NCBI GenBank assembly: GCA_963709085.1
Contig: CAVPVB010000011.1
Coordinates: 138,237 to 202,236, forward strand
Length of the DNA: 64,000 nt
Direction: 5' to 3'
From: Rhodovastum sp963709085
GTDB lineage: Bacteria; Pseudomonadota; Alphaproteobacteria; Acetobacterales; Acetobacteraceae
Positions 28,893 to 38,089 of this stretch are shown here, one piece after another. The position numbers and the translations under genes were made by a program. Numbering within the stretch: the stretch's first letter is position 1; every line of letters starts with the position of its first letter. The notes beneath the pieces are model-generated. The model did no database searches and was not told where the DNA came from. It was given only the letters and a program-made list of their open reading frames with translations.

Positions 28893-29619
28893 CACCCTGC
28901 CCGGTGGGCCGAAAGCGCCGTTGGCCCTGGCGGGACATGCTCAATGGGATTTTCTACGGTCTGCGCGCTGGGATCCAATGGCGCATGCTGCCGGACTGCT
29001 TTCCGCCGCGCCAGATCGTCTATCGCTGGTTCGCGACGTGGCGCGACAGGGCCTGTTCGAAACCATCAACCATCATCTGGTGATGGCGGACCGCGAACGG
29101 GCGGGACGCGAGGCCAGCCCAAGCGCCGCCGTCATCGATAGCCAAAGCACCAAGACCACCGAGGCGGGCGGCCCGCGCGGCTTCGATGCGGAGAAGAAAG
29201 TGAACGGACGCAAGCGCCACGCTCTGGTGGATACCGATGGCCGGGCACGGGTGCTGCACGTTCACCCGGCCTCGGTCCAGGACCGCGACGGCGCGGTGCC
29301 GTTGCTGAAAGCCTCCCGGTCCCGGTTTCCCTTCATCGAACGCGTCTTCGCCGACAGCGCCTATGCCGGTGACCGGGTCGCCGATGCCACGCGAATTGCT
29401 ATTGAGATTGTCCGCAAGAAGCCGGACCAGGTCGGCTTCGCCGTTCATCCGCGCTGCTGGGTCGTCGAGCGGTTCTTCGCCTGGATCAACCGCAACCGAT
29501 GCCTCGCCAAGGATTTCGAAGCATCCATCAAGTCAGCCACACCCTACCTCTATGCCGCTTCCGTCATGCTGCTCACCCGCAGGATTTCCCGTTGCGTATA
29601 AGTTCCGAAACGGGCTCGG

Positions 29620-30020
29620 AGGGACGACGAGCCACCCGGCTGACCGCGCTGATCAGCAAGGCCAAGCACCAGGTGCGGCAGTTGTTGAACGCGCGCATTC
29701 CGCTGAAGGCTGACGCGTCGGACGCGGGCGAAGCCTGGGGCGGCAGCCGGATTGCGGCTGCCCTGGAGACCAACGTCGATACGGTTGCTCGGGCGCGCCA
29801 GCGACTGGTAAAAGAGGGCGTCGACGCCGTCCTGACCTGCAAGCATTCGTAAGCCTCCGCCAGAAAGCGCATCTTCGATGGAGAAGGCGAGGCGAAACTG
29901 ATCGCCTTGGCCTATTCCAAGCCCCCAGCGGGGCGGGCAAAGGCGGACGTTGCGGCTTCTCGAAGTGACCGTCATGGGGCTGAACATTGTTGAGAGGGCC
30001 GGCGACCTGTCGATGGCACC
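29620..30020 (+). pseudogene. IS630-family transposase N-terminal remnant
   Basis: Codons read RATRLTALISKAKHQVRQLL, GSRIAAALETNVDTVARARQ and RLVKEGVDAVLTCKHS, then after a stop KRIFDGEGEAKLIALAYSKP and, shifted, GLNIVERAGDLS. This is the helix-turn-helix half of an IS630-type transposase; the DDE half is missing. Such a transposase targets TA and could once have mobilised the ~100-bp miniature elements. Confidence 0.65.
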
Positions 30021-30023
30021 CTT

Positions 30024-31679
30024 TCAGTGAACGTCCTTCAACCGGAGTGCCGCGGCCAGCGTTCGGTCTGCACCATCGATGTGCCGCAACAGCCATTCTT
30101 GCAAGAACCTCGTGGTCAGGCTCACGTCTCGCGTGTCATAACTCACCGAAAAGTTGCGGAGGTCGTCGAGAAGACGCGCATGGCTCTCGCGGTGCGCGGC
30201 GGCCTCCGCGAATCCGTGCGCCGCCATAAGGCGTTCTTCGGCCTCGAAGTGACACTGCGTGCATGAGAACGTCGCAGCCAACTTATCCGAGATTGCGGCT
30301 GGATCGTCGCCGCGGTTCAGGGACGCACTAAGGTCATTTACCTGCTCCGCGATTTTTCGATGCTGCCTGTCCATCATTTCGATGCCGAGCTCGTGTCCGG
30401 CGGCCCAGGTTATTAGCGGCAACGAGTTTCTCGGTTGAGGTCTCGAGGCGGATGCGATAGAAAAGCCGCCCCGTCCGCTTCTCTTCGCTTCGTAGAGAGC
30501 GGCGTCTGCTGCGCTGATCAGCATATCCTCAGAGGAGCCGTGAGCGGGGAACAGGGCAATTCCTATGCTGACGCCCACGCTCACGTCCTGCCCATTGATC
30601 GTAATGGGCTGGCGGGCTGTCTCGACAAGGCGAGCAGCGATCGCCTTGGCAAAATCATTATCGGCAACCCGCGGCAACACAATGCAGAATTCGTCTCCAC
30701 CAAGCCTGGCCAATGTGTCGTCGTTCCTAATACATCCCAAAAAGCGCTGCGCCGCCACCTGGAGTACGACGTTGCCCGCCTGGTGTCCGAAAGTGTCGTT
30801 GACTTCCTTGAAGCGGTCGAGGTCGCACAGGAGAATGGCAAGGCCGGCCGAGGGATCGCGGTTGGCGTGCAACACTGCGTGGGACAGGGTGTCCTGGAAG
30901 GAGGCCCGGTTCGGCAGGCCGGTGAGGATGTCGTGATGCGCGAGATGAATGATTTTCGCCTCGGCGGCGCGGCGCTCCGACATCGAGGCGGTAACATCGC
31001 GGCCAATCCAGAAGGCCAACCCACCGGCCATCGCCAGCGCGCAGAGCAGAACCACGGCAATATGGGCGAGATAGGTGCTGAAAACCGCGTCGATGTCGCC
31101 GATGTAAACGCCACTGCCGATCAATATATGCCAGGGCAAGAATTCTTTTACATAGGCCCGCTTCGGCACGGGTGGTTCGCCCGGCTTGCGCGGGTACCAG
31201 TAATCTAACGTGCCGCCGCCGCCCCGAGCGGTGGCCAGCATATCCTGAATTAGAAGCTTGCCCTTCGCATCTCGCAGGCCGAAGCGATTTTGGCCCTCCA
31301 CTGCAGGATCATTGCCAAGGACAACGACGGTGCCGTCGAAATCGTAGACGAACAGGTATTCTTCGCCATTATATCGCATCGCGTAAATGAGTACCCGGAA
31401 TCGCTCGATTGCCTGCGCTCTGGTGAGGCGTTGCGCGGTTACGTCCGTTTCCAGCAACTTCGCCATGGTCTCCGTGACCTCAACCACCGCCTGCAGCTTG
31501 GTAACGCGATCGCTGGTCATGTGTTCGCGCGTCAGATACGCGGAGCCCGCGAGAAGCGCCGCGAGCGTAAGTATATACAAACCGATCACCAGCAGCAGAA
31601 GCCTGACGCCAAACGGTCGGTTACGCAGCGTCGCCGCCGGCGTCTTGCAGGGCGTTTCGAAGTCGTCCATCGCGTTCAT
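30024..31679 (-). CDS. Diguanylate cyclase with single-Cache sensor and hemerythrin domain
   Basis: The intact 551-aa protein has TM1 at ~26-46, a periplasmic sCache_2 sensor (MRYNGEEYLFVYDFDGTVVV; YWYPRKPGEPP), TM2 at ~203-224, a GGDEF domain with LGGDEF at 326-331 and an RxxD product-inhibition site (RNDD, 318-321), and a C-terminal hemerythrin-type domain at ~430-545 with the His/Glu pattern (GIEMMDRQHRKI, HFEAEERLM, HRESHARLL, HIDGAD). It should make c-di-GMP in response to a periplasmic ligand, with oxygen or iron-redox input through hemerythrin. It follows the chemoreceptor gene at 31694 by 14 bp on the same strand, so they are likely co-transcribed. The two sensors are close paralogues. 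Confidence 0.92.
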   Translation of the reverse strand: MNAMDDFETPCKTPAATLRNRPFGVRLLLLVIGLYILTLAALLAGSAYLTREHMTSDRVTKLQAVVEVTETMAKLLETDVTAQRLTRAQAIERFRVLIYAMRYNGEEYLFVYDFDGTVVVLGNDPAVEGQNRFGLRDAKGKLLIQDMLATARGGGGTLDYWYPRKPGEPPVPKRAYVKEFLPWHILIGSGVYIGDIDAVFSTYLAHIAVVLLCALAMAGGLAFWIGRDVTASMSERRAAEAKIIHLAHHDILTGLPNRASFQDTLSHAVLHANRDPSAGLAILLCDLDRFKEVNDTFGHQAGNVVLQVAAQRFLGCIRNDDTLARLGGDEFCIVLPRVADNDFAKAIAARLVETARQPITINGQDVSVGVSIGIALFPAHGSSEDMLISAADAALYEAKRSGRGGFSIASASRPQPRNSLPLITWAAGHELGIEMMDRQHRKIAEQVNDLSASLNRGDDPAAISDKLAATFSCTQCHFEAEERLMAAHGFAEAAAHRESHARLLDDLRNFSVSYDTRDVSLTTRFLQEWLLRHIDGADRTLAAALRLKDVH

Positions 31680-31693
31680 CGGAAGCGTTCTTT

Positions 31694-33685
31694 TCAGGCC
31701 GCCCTGCTGACCGTAACGCGTTCGATAGCCTGCCGAAGTGCGGCAGACGCGGCCTGCTCGAGGTGGAACTTTAGGCGGATTCCGATTTCGTCCGATGCGA
31801 GAACGGTGCCGGTAAGCGTTGTGCCGACGACATCCAGCGACAAGCTGACACTTGCGCCCGGGTGAACGAGCGGACCAGGTAACAGGCGAGCCCCGCCCAT
31901 CGAAATGTCAGCGACCCGAATCGGCTTGGGCATCTGCCCCGGTATGGTCAGGTGACCCATCAGGGGCAACTCGTGACGCTGGTCGCAGCGCCGGTCGGCC
32001 TCGGTCGTCGAGGTGCGGACAGCCCGGATGACGGACCGACGCAACTCGGCCATAGCGGTCCCGAGTGCCGCTGCATCCTCGCGCACCGCGACAGCGCTGT
32101 GGTCGGTCTGTGTGGCTTCGGTGGAGACCTCTGCGGCACGTTCTGCGACGCGTCCGGCTGCGTTCGCGGCGTGGCTCACGTTTCGTGCGATTTCGGCGGT
32201 GGCGGCACCCTGCTCCTCAACAGCCACAGCGATTGAGGTCGCTATGTCCTCGACCTCACCGATGGTTATTCCAATGCGCCGGACAGCGTCGGCCGAAGCA
32301 CCAGTGGCGGTGCGGACCTCGGCGATTTGTTGGTTGATCTCCTCCGTGGACCTCGCGGTCTGGGTCGCCAGTTGCTTTACCTCGCTCGCCACCACGGCGA
32401 ATCCACGACCGGCCTCGCCAGCGCGGGCGGCTTCGATGGTCGCGTTCAGTGCCAGCAAGTTGGTCTGGGCGGCGATCGCGGAGATCATGTCGGCGATCGT
32501 GCCGATGCGCGCCACCTTCCCATTCAACGCCTCCATGCTTGCGCGCGTGTCGTTGCTCGCGCGCACGGCCCTTGAAACTACCTCGGTGGAATGCGTCACC
32601 TGTTGGCTGATCTCCCGGATGGACACAGACAACTCCTCGGCTGCACTGGCCACTGTCTGGGTCCTCGATAAAGTCTCTGCTGCGGCCGCGGCGGCGCTAT
32701 TGGCCGACGCGCCGGTGCGGGCGGCCGACGACAGCATGCCGTCGGCCGTGTTGCCCAGGGCACCGACACGGGTACCGATCTGTTGCAGCGAGGCGGCCGT
32801 TTCGGTCTCAATCGTGTCGGCCATTTGCAGTAGCGCGGCCTGCTTCTCAGCGTCCGCGCGCCGGCGTTCTCCCTCTCGCTCGGCGGCGAACTGAGCGGCC
32901 CGGGCGGCTGCCTTGCGCACCACCTCCAACGCCCGCGCCATTGCGCCCACCTCGTCGCCACGGTCGGTCTGACCGACAGGACTCACATGGTCGCCTTCGG
33001 CGAGTTGGCCGAGTCGGCGCTGAATCGACGACATCGACGCGGTGACGTCGCGGCCGATCCAAAAGGCCACCCCGCCTGCCACCACCACCGCGCCGAGGAG
33101 CACCAGGCCCAGATGGAGGAGGTACGATTGGAAGGCTGCATCGATGTCGTCAATGTACACACCGGTGCCGATGAACATATTCCAGGGCACAAACGGCTTC
33201 ACATAGACGAGCTTCGCCAGCGGCGGTTCGCCCGGCTTGCGCGGATACCAGTAATCCACCGTGCCGCCACCGACGCGAGCGGTGGCGAGCATCTCCTGAA
33301 TGAGAAGCTTGCCCCTCACGTCGCGCAAGCCAAAGCGGTTTTGGCCCTGGACTTTCGGATCGTTACCAAGAACGAGGACGGTGCCGTCAAAGTCGTAGGC
33401 GAACAGGTAGTCCGTGCCATTGTAGCGCATCGCATAGACGAACATGCGGAAGCGGTCGATCGCCTGCGGTCTGGTGATCCGACCTTCTGCCACGTCCACC
33501 TCCAGCGCCTTCGCCAGGTCATGCGTGGTCTCGACCAATGCGCGTAGCTTGCCGATTCGGTCGCCGATCATACGTTCCCGCGTAAGATGGGCTGAGGTGG
33601 CGAGAAGCGCCGCCAGAGTGAGCATGAAGACTCCAACCAGCAGTAGGAGCTTCGCACTAAATCGCATGTTACGTAGCTGCTTCAT
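31694..33685 (-). CDS. Chemoreceptor (MCP) with sCache_2 sensor and PilZ domain
   Basis: The intact 663-aa protein has TM1 (LLLLVGVFMLTLAALLATSA), an sCache_2 sensor at ~50-195 (MRYNGTDYLFAYDFDGTVLV; YWYPRKPGEPPLAK), TM2 (LGLVLLGAVVVAGGVAFWI), HAMP, the signalling hairpin (ISAIAAQTNLLALNATIEAA) and a C-terminal PilZ domain (RRCDQRHELPLMGHL; VADISMGGARLL). Ligands of such sensors are often small organic acids, which is family knowledge. It is the promoter-proximal gene of a pair with the diguanylate cyclase. Confidence 0.92.
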   Translation of the reverse strand: MKQLRNMRFSAKLLLLVGVFMLTLAALLATSAHLTRERMIGDRIGKLRALVETTHDLAKALEVDVAEGRITRPQAIDRFRMFVYAMRYNGTDYLFAYDFDGTVLVLGNDPKVQGQNRFGLRDVRGKLLIQEMLATARVGGGTVDYWYPRKPGEPPLAKLVYVKPFVPWNMFIGTGVYIDDIDAAFQSYLLHLGLVLLGAVVVAGGVAFWIGRDVTASMSSIQRRLGQLAEGDHVSPVGQTDRGDEVGAMARALEVVRKAAARAAQFAAEREGERRRADAEKQAALLQMADTIETETAASLQQIGTRVGALGNTADGMLSSAARTGASANSAAAAAAETLSRTQTVASAAEELSVSIREISQQVTHSTEVVSRAVRASNDTRASMEALNGKVARIGTIADMISAIAAQTNLLALNATIEAARAGEAGRGFAVVASEVKQLATQTARSTEEINQQIAEVRTATGASADAVRRIGITIGEVEDIATSIAVAVEEQGAATAEIARNVSHAANAAGRVAERAAEVSTEATQTDHSAVAVREDAAALGTAMAELRRSVIRAVRTSTTEADRRCDQRHELPLMGHLTIPGQMPKPIRVADISMGGARLLPGPLVHPGASVSLSLDVVGTTLTGTVLASDEIGIRLKFHLEQAASAALRQAIERVTVSRAA

Positions 33686-33831
33686 CTCGGGCCTCTCATG
33701 TGCCTGGTATTTTTCGGCATTCTCGGGTTTGGAATCATCGTGTTAGCAATGAATGCGCGCATATCGGAAAAATTCTCGCCCGGATGTTCTTAAGCAGATA
33801 CCGAGGCAATATATTTGAAAATATGATCGTG

Positions 33832-35128
33832 TTAAATAACGATCTTCTGCGGTCTAAGACGAGCTGCGGAAGCTCCCCATCCGTCGTCCGAAGTCTGGCG
33901 GGATATCGGAACGGTTATGCCGCCCGCAGACCGCAGACCGGCGACCGCCGCTGACAATTCGCGACCGAGTTCATCACTCTCCTGCTTTAGTTCCGTTGCT
34001 GTGTGCTTCAGCATCGTGACCGACGACGCGGTGTCCTGCACGGCCTTATTGGCGCGGCCGACCGCGTCCGAGGCGGCAGGTGTCCGTTCCGAAACGCGGG
34101 ACACTGCGGCGGCACTTTCCTCGGTCGCTGCACGTTGCTGCTCGACCGCGCCCGCGATGGCGGCGGCGGTGCGCTCGACCTCGGCAACGACCTGCGCAAT
34201 TCCCTGGATGGCGGTGACGGCGGCTTCGGTGTTGGCCTTCACCTCCGCCATCTGGCGGCTGATGTCCTCGGTCGCGCGCGCCGTCTGCGCAGCCAGCCCC
34301 TTTACCTGGCCGGCAACGATCGCAAAGCCGCGACCCGCTTCGCCGGCGCGCGCCGCTTCGATCGGAGCGCTCAACGCCAGCAGGTTTGTCTGTCCGGCAA
34401 TGCCGGCGATGAGTTGCACAACGTCGCCGATGCGCCGTGCGCCGTCCGACATGCGGGCGACGGTGGTATCGGTGGCGTGCACCTGCTCGACGGCGCGGTG
34501 GGCGGCGTCGGCGATGTGGGTCACCTGGCGCGCCACCTCCGGTGCCGAGCCGGTCATTTCCTCCGCGGAGGCGACGATTGTCTCGACATCCCGTGATGCC
34601 GCGTCCGAATCGGTGGCAGCCTGTCTGGTGGCGCCGTCGGCGACCTTCGACATGGCGGCGAGCGCCTGCGCCGCGCTTTCCAGACGGTCGGCAGTGCAGC
34701 TCGAGGCTGCTGGCCAAGCCGCCCACCGATGTCTCGACGCGATCGGCAAGCACCAGGCGAGTTGCCTGCGCGGCATGGGTGGCCTCGGCTTCGGCGCGGC
34801 GTGCCTTCGCCAATTCGGCACTCTCGCGGCGAGCTAACTCGGCCTGCGCAGCGGCAGCGGCAACGGAGCGCTTCGCCGCTTGGCTGATCGCCAAAGCCAC
34901 CCAGACCAGGGCACCGGCCTCGGCGAGCAGGATCGCGGCATGCACTGCAACTCGTACCGACACGCCGTCGGCGTCGGGGAAAACGGCAAGGGGGGCGAGC
35001 AGGCCGAGTAAAAGATGGTGCAGTGCTACAGCAATGGTAGCGATGACGATCGGCACGAGCCCCCACAGGGTAACCAGGACAAGTCGTTCGACAAGGCGCC
35101 GAAGGCCTCCTTGCATATCCAGATCCAT
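33832..35128 (-). pseudogene. Chemoreceptor lacking a large periplasmic sensor, frameshifted
   Basis: From ATG 35128 (GGAG upstream) the product has two close membrane segments (LWGLVPIVIATIAVALHHLL and VAVHAAILLAEAGALVWVAL) with almost no periplasmic domain, then a coiled coil. Near 34697 a one-base shift joins SSLELHC to TADRLESAAQALAAMSKVAD in the frame that carries the signalling core (IAGIAGQTNLLALSAPIEAA), ending at 33832. The core has LSAPIEAA where most have LNATIEAA. Its input must be cytoplasmic or from the membrane. It is preceded, 5 bp away, by a small membrane-protein gene. Confidence 0.75.
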
Positions 35129-35133
35129 GTTCT

Positions 35134-35473
35134 CAGCTCCTGGTGCCTGGGCGTGGCACGGTGAAACAGCCGCCAGCCAGCGGCAGGCCAATGGTGAGCC
35201 ACGCGCCCGTCGAGTGGCGGAAGGCGGCGGGGGAAGTGGTGCCGCCGACGAGCGTCAGGTACCTGTAACCGGCCACGCCAGGCCGAGGTTCACCAGGCGC
35301 CAGTCCTCCTGTGCCGCAGCCACGGCCTGCAGGGCGACAACCTGGTCAACTCCGGGCGGAAAGATCGCCGCGACCGGAACGCCGGGCGCGGGCGTCGCCG
35401 CATCCAGGATCAGACCTAACGATGTGCCGACGATCAGCAGGAAAGCTGGCGCGAGGGCGAAGCGATAGGGCAT
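35134..35473 (-). pseudogene. Small membrane/secreted protein upstream of a chemoreceptor, frameshifted
   Basis: From ATG 35473 the product begins PYRFALAPAFLLIVGTSLGL, a signal or anchor segment, and continues VAAIFPPGVDQVVALQAVAA. A stop at 35255 is bypassed by a one-base shift to RYLTLVGGTTSPAAFRHSTG, WLTIGLPLAAGGCF and ending PRPGTRS just before the chemoreceptor start. Family unknown. The overlap-like spacing suggests a partner of that receptor. Confidence 0.45.
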
Positions 35474-35795
35474 GGTTGACGAACTCCACATCAAGAATGC
35501 CCGCCAAGCATTAATACAACGCCTAACGTCAGAGAGTTGGCAGGACCCATTTCCTGCTGGCGCCACTTCGCTATGGCCATCATCCGCGCTGCGCCGTTCA
35601 CCGCTCAATAAAACTCTGAGTACGTAACGATATGGCATTAAGATCCTCCGGAAGGGGCTTTTTTCATGAACTTGTTGCGAAAAGTTTGATTTTATTGCTA
35701 CTTATGCAGCAAGATTTTGGCAAACGCCAGGTATTACATTCAAACAGGACCAAATACAGCACATGATGAACTTGCCGTTCCTCTTTGGGAACGCC

Positions 35796-36980
35796 TTAGA
35801 CTGTTTCGCAAATCAGCATGTGCCGGACAACTTGGTCGCAGCAAGGACTCGTGCGCGCGTCGGGAGCCAAGCCGGAAGCCTTCAGGGCGGCCTCGTTCTT
35901 GATGGCCCTCTGCAGGCCGCGCCACAGGTCGCTCGCTGCCTTCTCCCACACGACGGGATTCGTGCTGTACTGGTCCATCACGGCGTGGAAACGTTTGTGC
36001 GCCTCGCCATAGTCGGACTCGTGCAGGCCGTTCGCGTCAAAGAAGCGCCCGATCGAGCACGCATGTGGGTCGTGCAGGGTCTTGTCCCAATGGAACTTCA
36101 GCGGTTGGTTCGCCAGAGCGCGGAACGCCTCCACGATCGCCAGGTGAGCGGCATAGGCGCCGAGGAGACTGGTTGGCTCGCGCTCGACCGGCTTGGGCAC
36201 CGAGCCTGCCAGCCACTCCGCCAACGCGCCGGCGGGCATGGGCCGCGCGATGGCATAGCCCTGCGCGTCCTCGACGCCGATGACGCTGAGCGCCTGCATG
36301 ATCTCGGGCGTCTCCACACCCTCGACGATCAACCCTTCGTGCAAACCCCGCGCGAGCGACATCATGGCGGAGACGAAGTGCATCCCCTCTGGCTCGGCTG
36401 CCATCCCCCGCACGAACGCCTGGTCCAGCTTGATCTTGTCCACCACCCGAAGTTCGCGCAGTCGATTGAGTGACGAGTAGCCGCTGCCCACATCGTCGAG
36501 CGCGATCCGTATCCCTTCGCCATGCAGATCCTCCAGGCAGGCCCTTGCTTCCGGCAAACTCAGGAACTCGTCGTCCTCTAAGATTTCTAAGACGATACGA
36601 CCTGGATCGGTCTTGTGCGCCGAGAGCGCGCGAAGAAATCTGCTCGCGAAGTCGGAACTCGCCATGACCCGCGGGCTGACGTTGAAGGAAACGTAAATGT
36701 CGGGGTGGGTGCGGCTGGCTCTTTCCAGGATGGCAAGTCCCATTGGAAGGGATGTGAACAGTAGTTTGTCGAGTGCCTGTATCTCGAAAGTCGGCAGAAA
36801 GGCCGCCGGCAAGATAACCGGAGACTTCCCATCGCTCAAGCGCGCCAGAATTTCCGCCCCAACTACCTTTCCGGTTTGGAGGTTGACGATAGGCTGGTAG
36901 TGGTTGACCACCTGTCCAGCGAACAGCATGCGAGCGTAGGCGCGGGAACCATGTGTCATGTCTAGAGAGCCCATCACCAT
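35796..36980 (-). CDS. EAL-domain c-di-GMP phosphodiesterase with C-terminal CZB-like domain
   Basis: The intact 394-aa protein has an EAL domain at ~20-255 with VVGAEILARL (the ExLxR motif as EILAR), SFNVSPR, EILEDD, ALDDVGSGYSSL (DDxG), KIKLDQAFV and VEGVET. The metal and catalytic residues are all present, so activity is likely. The C-terminal ~120 residues hold LKFHWDKTLHDPHACSIGRF then HKRFHAVM, which fits a CZB (zinc-binding) domain. There is no membrane segment. It would couple zinc or oxidant sensing to c-di-GMP breakdown, opposing the nearby cyclase. Starts at 36980 and 36959 are both possible. Confidence 0.88.
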   Translation of the reverse strand: MVMGSLDMTHGSRAYARMLFAGQVVNHYQPIVNLQTGKVVGAEILARLSDGKSPVILPAAFLPTFEIQALDKLLFTSLPMGLAILERASRTHPDIYVSFNVSPRVMASSDFASRFLRALSAHKTDPGRIVLEILEDDEFLSLPEARACLEDLHGEGIRIALDDVGSGYSSLNRLRELRVVDKIKLDQAFVRGMAAEPEGMHFVSAMMSLARGLHEGLIVEGVETPEIMQALSVIGVEDAQGYAIARPMPAGALAEWLAGSVPKPVEREPTSLLGAYAAHLAIVEAFRALANQPLKFHWDKTLHDPHACSIGRFFDANGLHESDYGEAHKRFHAVMDQYSTNPVVWEKAASDLWRGLQRAIKNEAALKASGLAPDARTSPCCDQVVRHMLICETV

Positions 36981-37276
36981 CGTGCGGACATATCCAAAAT
37001 GACTTTACGCGATATTAACCGAATTTCGGCGGATCGCAGGCCTCGAATCCGATCAGCGCCCGGCAAACGAGGAGGACGGCAGCGTAGCTCCAGCCGAGGA
37101 CGGCAAGGCCGAAATTGTCAGCGGTGCTCACAACGAGGTGCGCCTATTGAAGAATTGGCGTCACGGCAGTTCGTTCTGAGGATAGCCACGCTTGTAGCCA
37201 TCGCGGCGTGGGGCTGCAGGAATATGGCGGTGTTTGATATCGAGCGAGGCTGCCAATGCGTTCGCCGAAGACCTAT

Positions 37277-37403
37277 CTTGGCTGTGTCACTTCTTCAGCA
37301 ACCAATTGAAATCATGCTAGCTTTCCGTTGGAACGAAGTCCGGAACGAACTCGCTAACCAATTGAAGTTGCTTTAGTTCGACTTCAGATGTGACACAGCC
37401 AAG
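37277..37403. mobile_element. 127-bp miniature element with CTAT duplication
   Basis: Perfect 14-bp inverted ends CTTGGCTGTGTCAC and complement enclose a gene-free core. CTAT flanks both sides (37273-37276, 37404-37407). The surrounding spacer from 36981 holds nothing else recognised. Confidence 0.7.
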
Positions 37404-37532
37404 CTATTGGTCTCGGGGTCAAGCAGTTCCCTGAAGCTTGACGTTAGATTGCTGCGCCGATGCGTTGGTGGCGGCCGGCGATGGCGGAGACGTGAGTGTT
37501 GCGATCGAGGTCCGTTACTGAATGGCAATGTC

Positions 37533-37826
37533 TCACCGAACACCACTGGCGATGAGCATCCTGGAGAGTTCCCGGTCCGCGCCATCGGTGTGCCGCACCA
37601 GTCACTCTTGCAGGAATCTCGCAGCCAAACTCAGGCTCCGCGTGTCGCACCCGATGGCGAAGGTCCGCAGGTCGTCCAGGAGGCGGGCATGGCTTTCGCG
37701 GTGCGCCGCGGCATCCGCAAACCCGGCCGCATCCATGAGTCGTTCTTCGCTCTCGAAGTGGTGGCGGGCATACGAGAGCGCCGTAGACAGCTTCTTCGCG
37801 ATTGTGGTCGGCTCATCCTCGTTTCT
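37533..37826 (-). pseudogene. Hemerythrin-domain remnant
   Basis: The minus strand encodes TTIAKKLSTALSYARHHFES, EERLMDAAGFADAAAHRESH, ARLLDDLRTFAIGCDTRSLS and FLQE, then TGA in place of Trp, then LVRHTDGADRELSRML. It closely resembles the hemerythrin tail of the diguanylate cyclase at 30024. The 5-prime part is missing where miniature element B begins. Confidence 0.75.
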
Positions 37827-37828
37827 TA

Positions 37829-37930
37829 TTGACCAGGCTTGGGTGATCTTGGACGCATGAACTCAAAATCCGCAGTCTGAGAAAACGTTTTTTGAAAATT
37901 CAGTGTTCTGAATCGCCCAGGCCGGGTCAA
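37829..37930. mobile_element. TA-flanked miniature element, copy B
   Basis: The 102-bp element starts TTGACCAGGCTTGGGTGAT and ends with the near-complement ATCGCCCAGGCCGGGTCAA, with TA at both flanks. It shares end sequence, size and the internal AAATCCGCAGT with copy C. Confidence 0.75.
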
Positions 37931-38089
37931 TAAACGAAAGGATGGTGCGGCGGGCCGGAGATCGTGACGCAGCATAGAGTTCTGAACGCTTTGAACGAGG
38001 TGATACGCTGGACTTTGGCGGCAATTCCAAGTCCGCGGTCTGCAGGTAGAAAGGCATCCACGAGCAGCTTCCCGGCGTTGACTGTGACG

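Larger units (their letters stand above)
27490..29601 (+). pseudogene. IS5-family transposase, interrupted and frameshifted
   Basis: The first part encodes TPTTRAQHNRDQPRFPSDLT then DEEWEILAPLMPPPCP up to 27607. It continues after the nested element at 28903 with VGRKRRWPWRDMLNGIFYGL, RAGIQWRMLPDCFPPRQIVY and WFATWRD. A one-base loss near 29049 is needed to reach GLFETINHHLVM, then VIDSQSTKTTEAGGPRGFDA, GRKRHALVDTDG, FADSAYAGDRV and CWVVERFFAWINRNRCLAKD to TAA 29601. The DDE residues are visible, but the gene is broken twice. Confidence 0.85.
27404..29616 (+). mobile_element. IS5-family element carrying a nested ISAs1 element
   Basis: Imperfect ends GAGCCTGTCTCGGAA (27404) and TTCCGAAACGGGCTC (to 29616) match at 13 of 15 positions. 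The transposase gene inside is cut by an ISAs1-family element at 27608-28892. Confidence 0.65.

Noticed and set aside
36999..37376. A 125-aa plus-strand gene
   Set aside because: It runs into the 127-bp miniature element, has no ribosome-binding site and no protein-like pattern.
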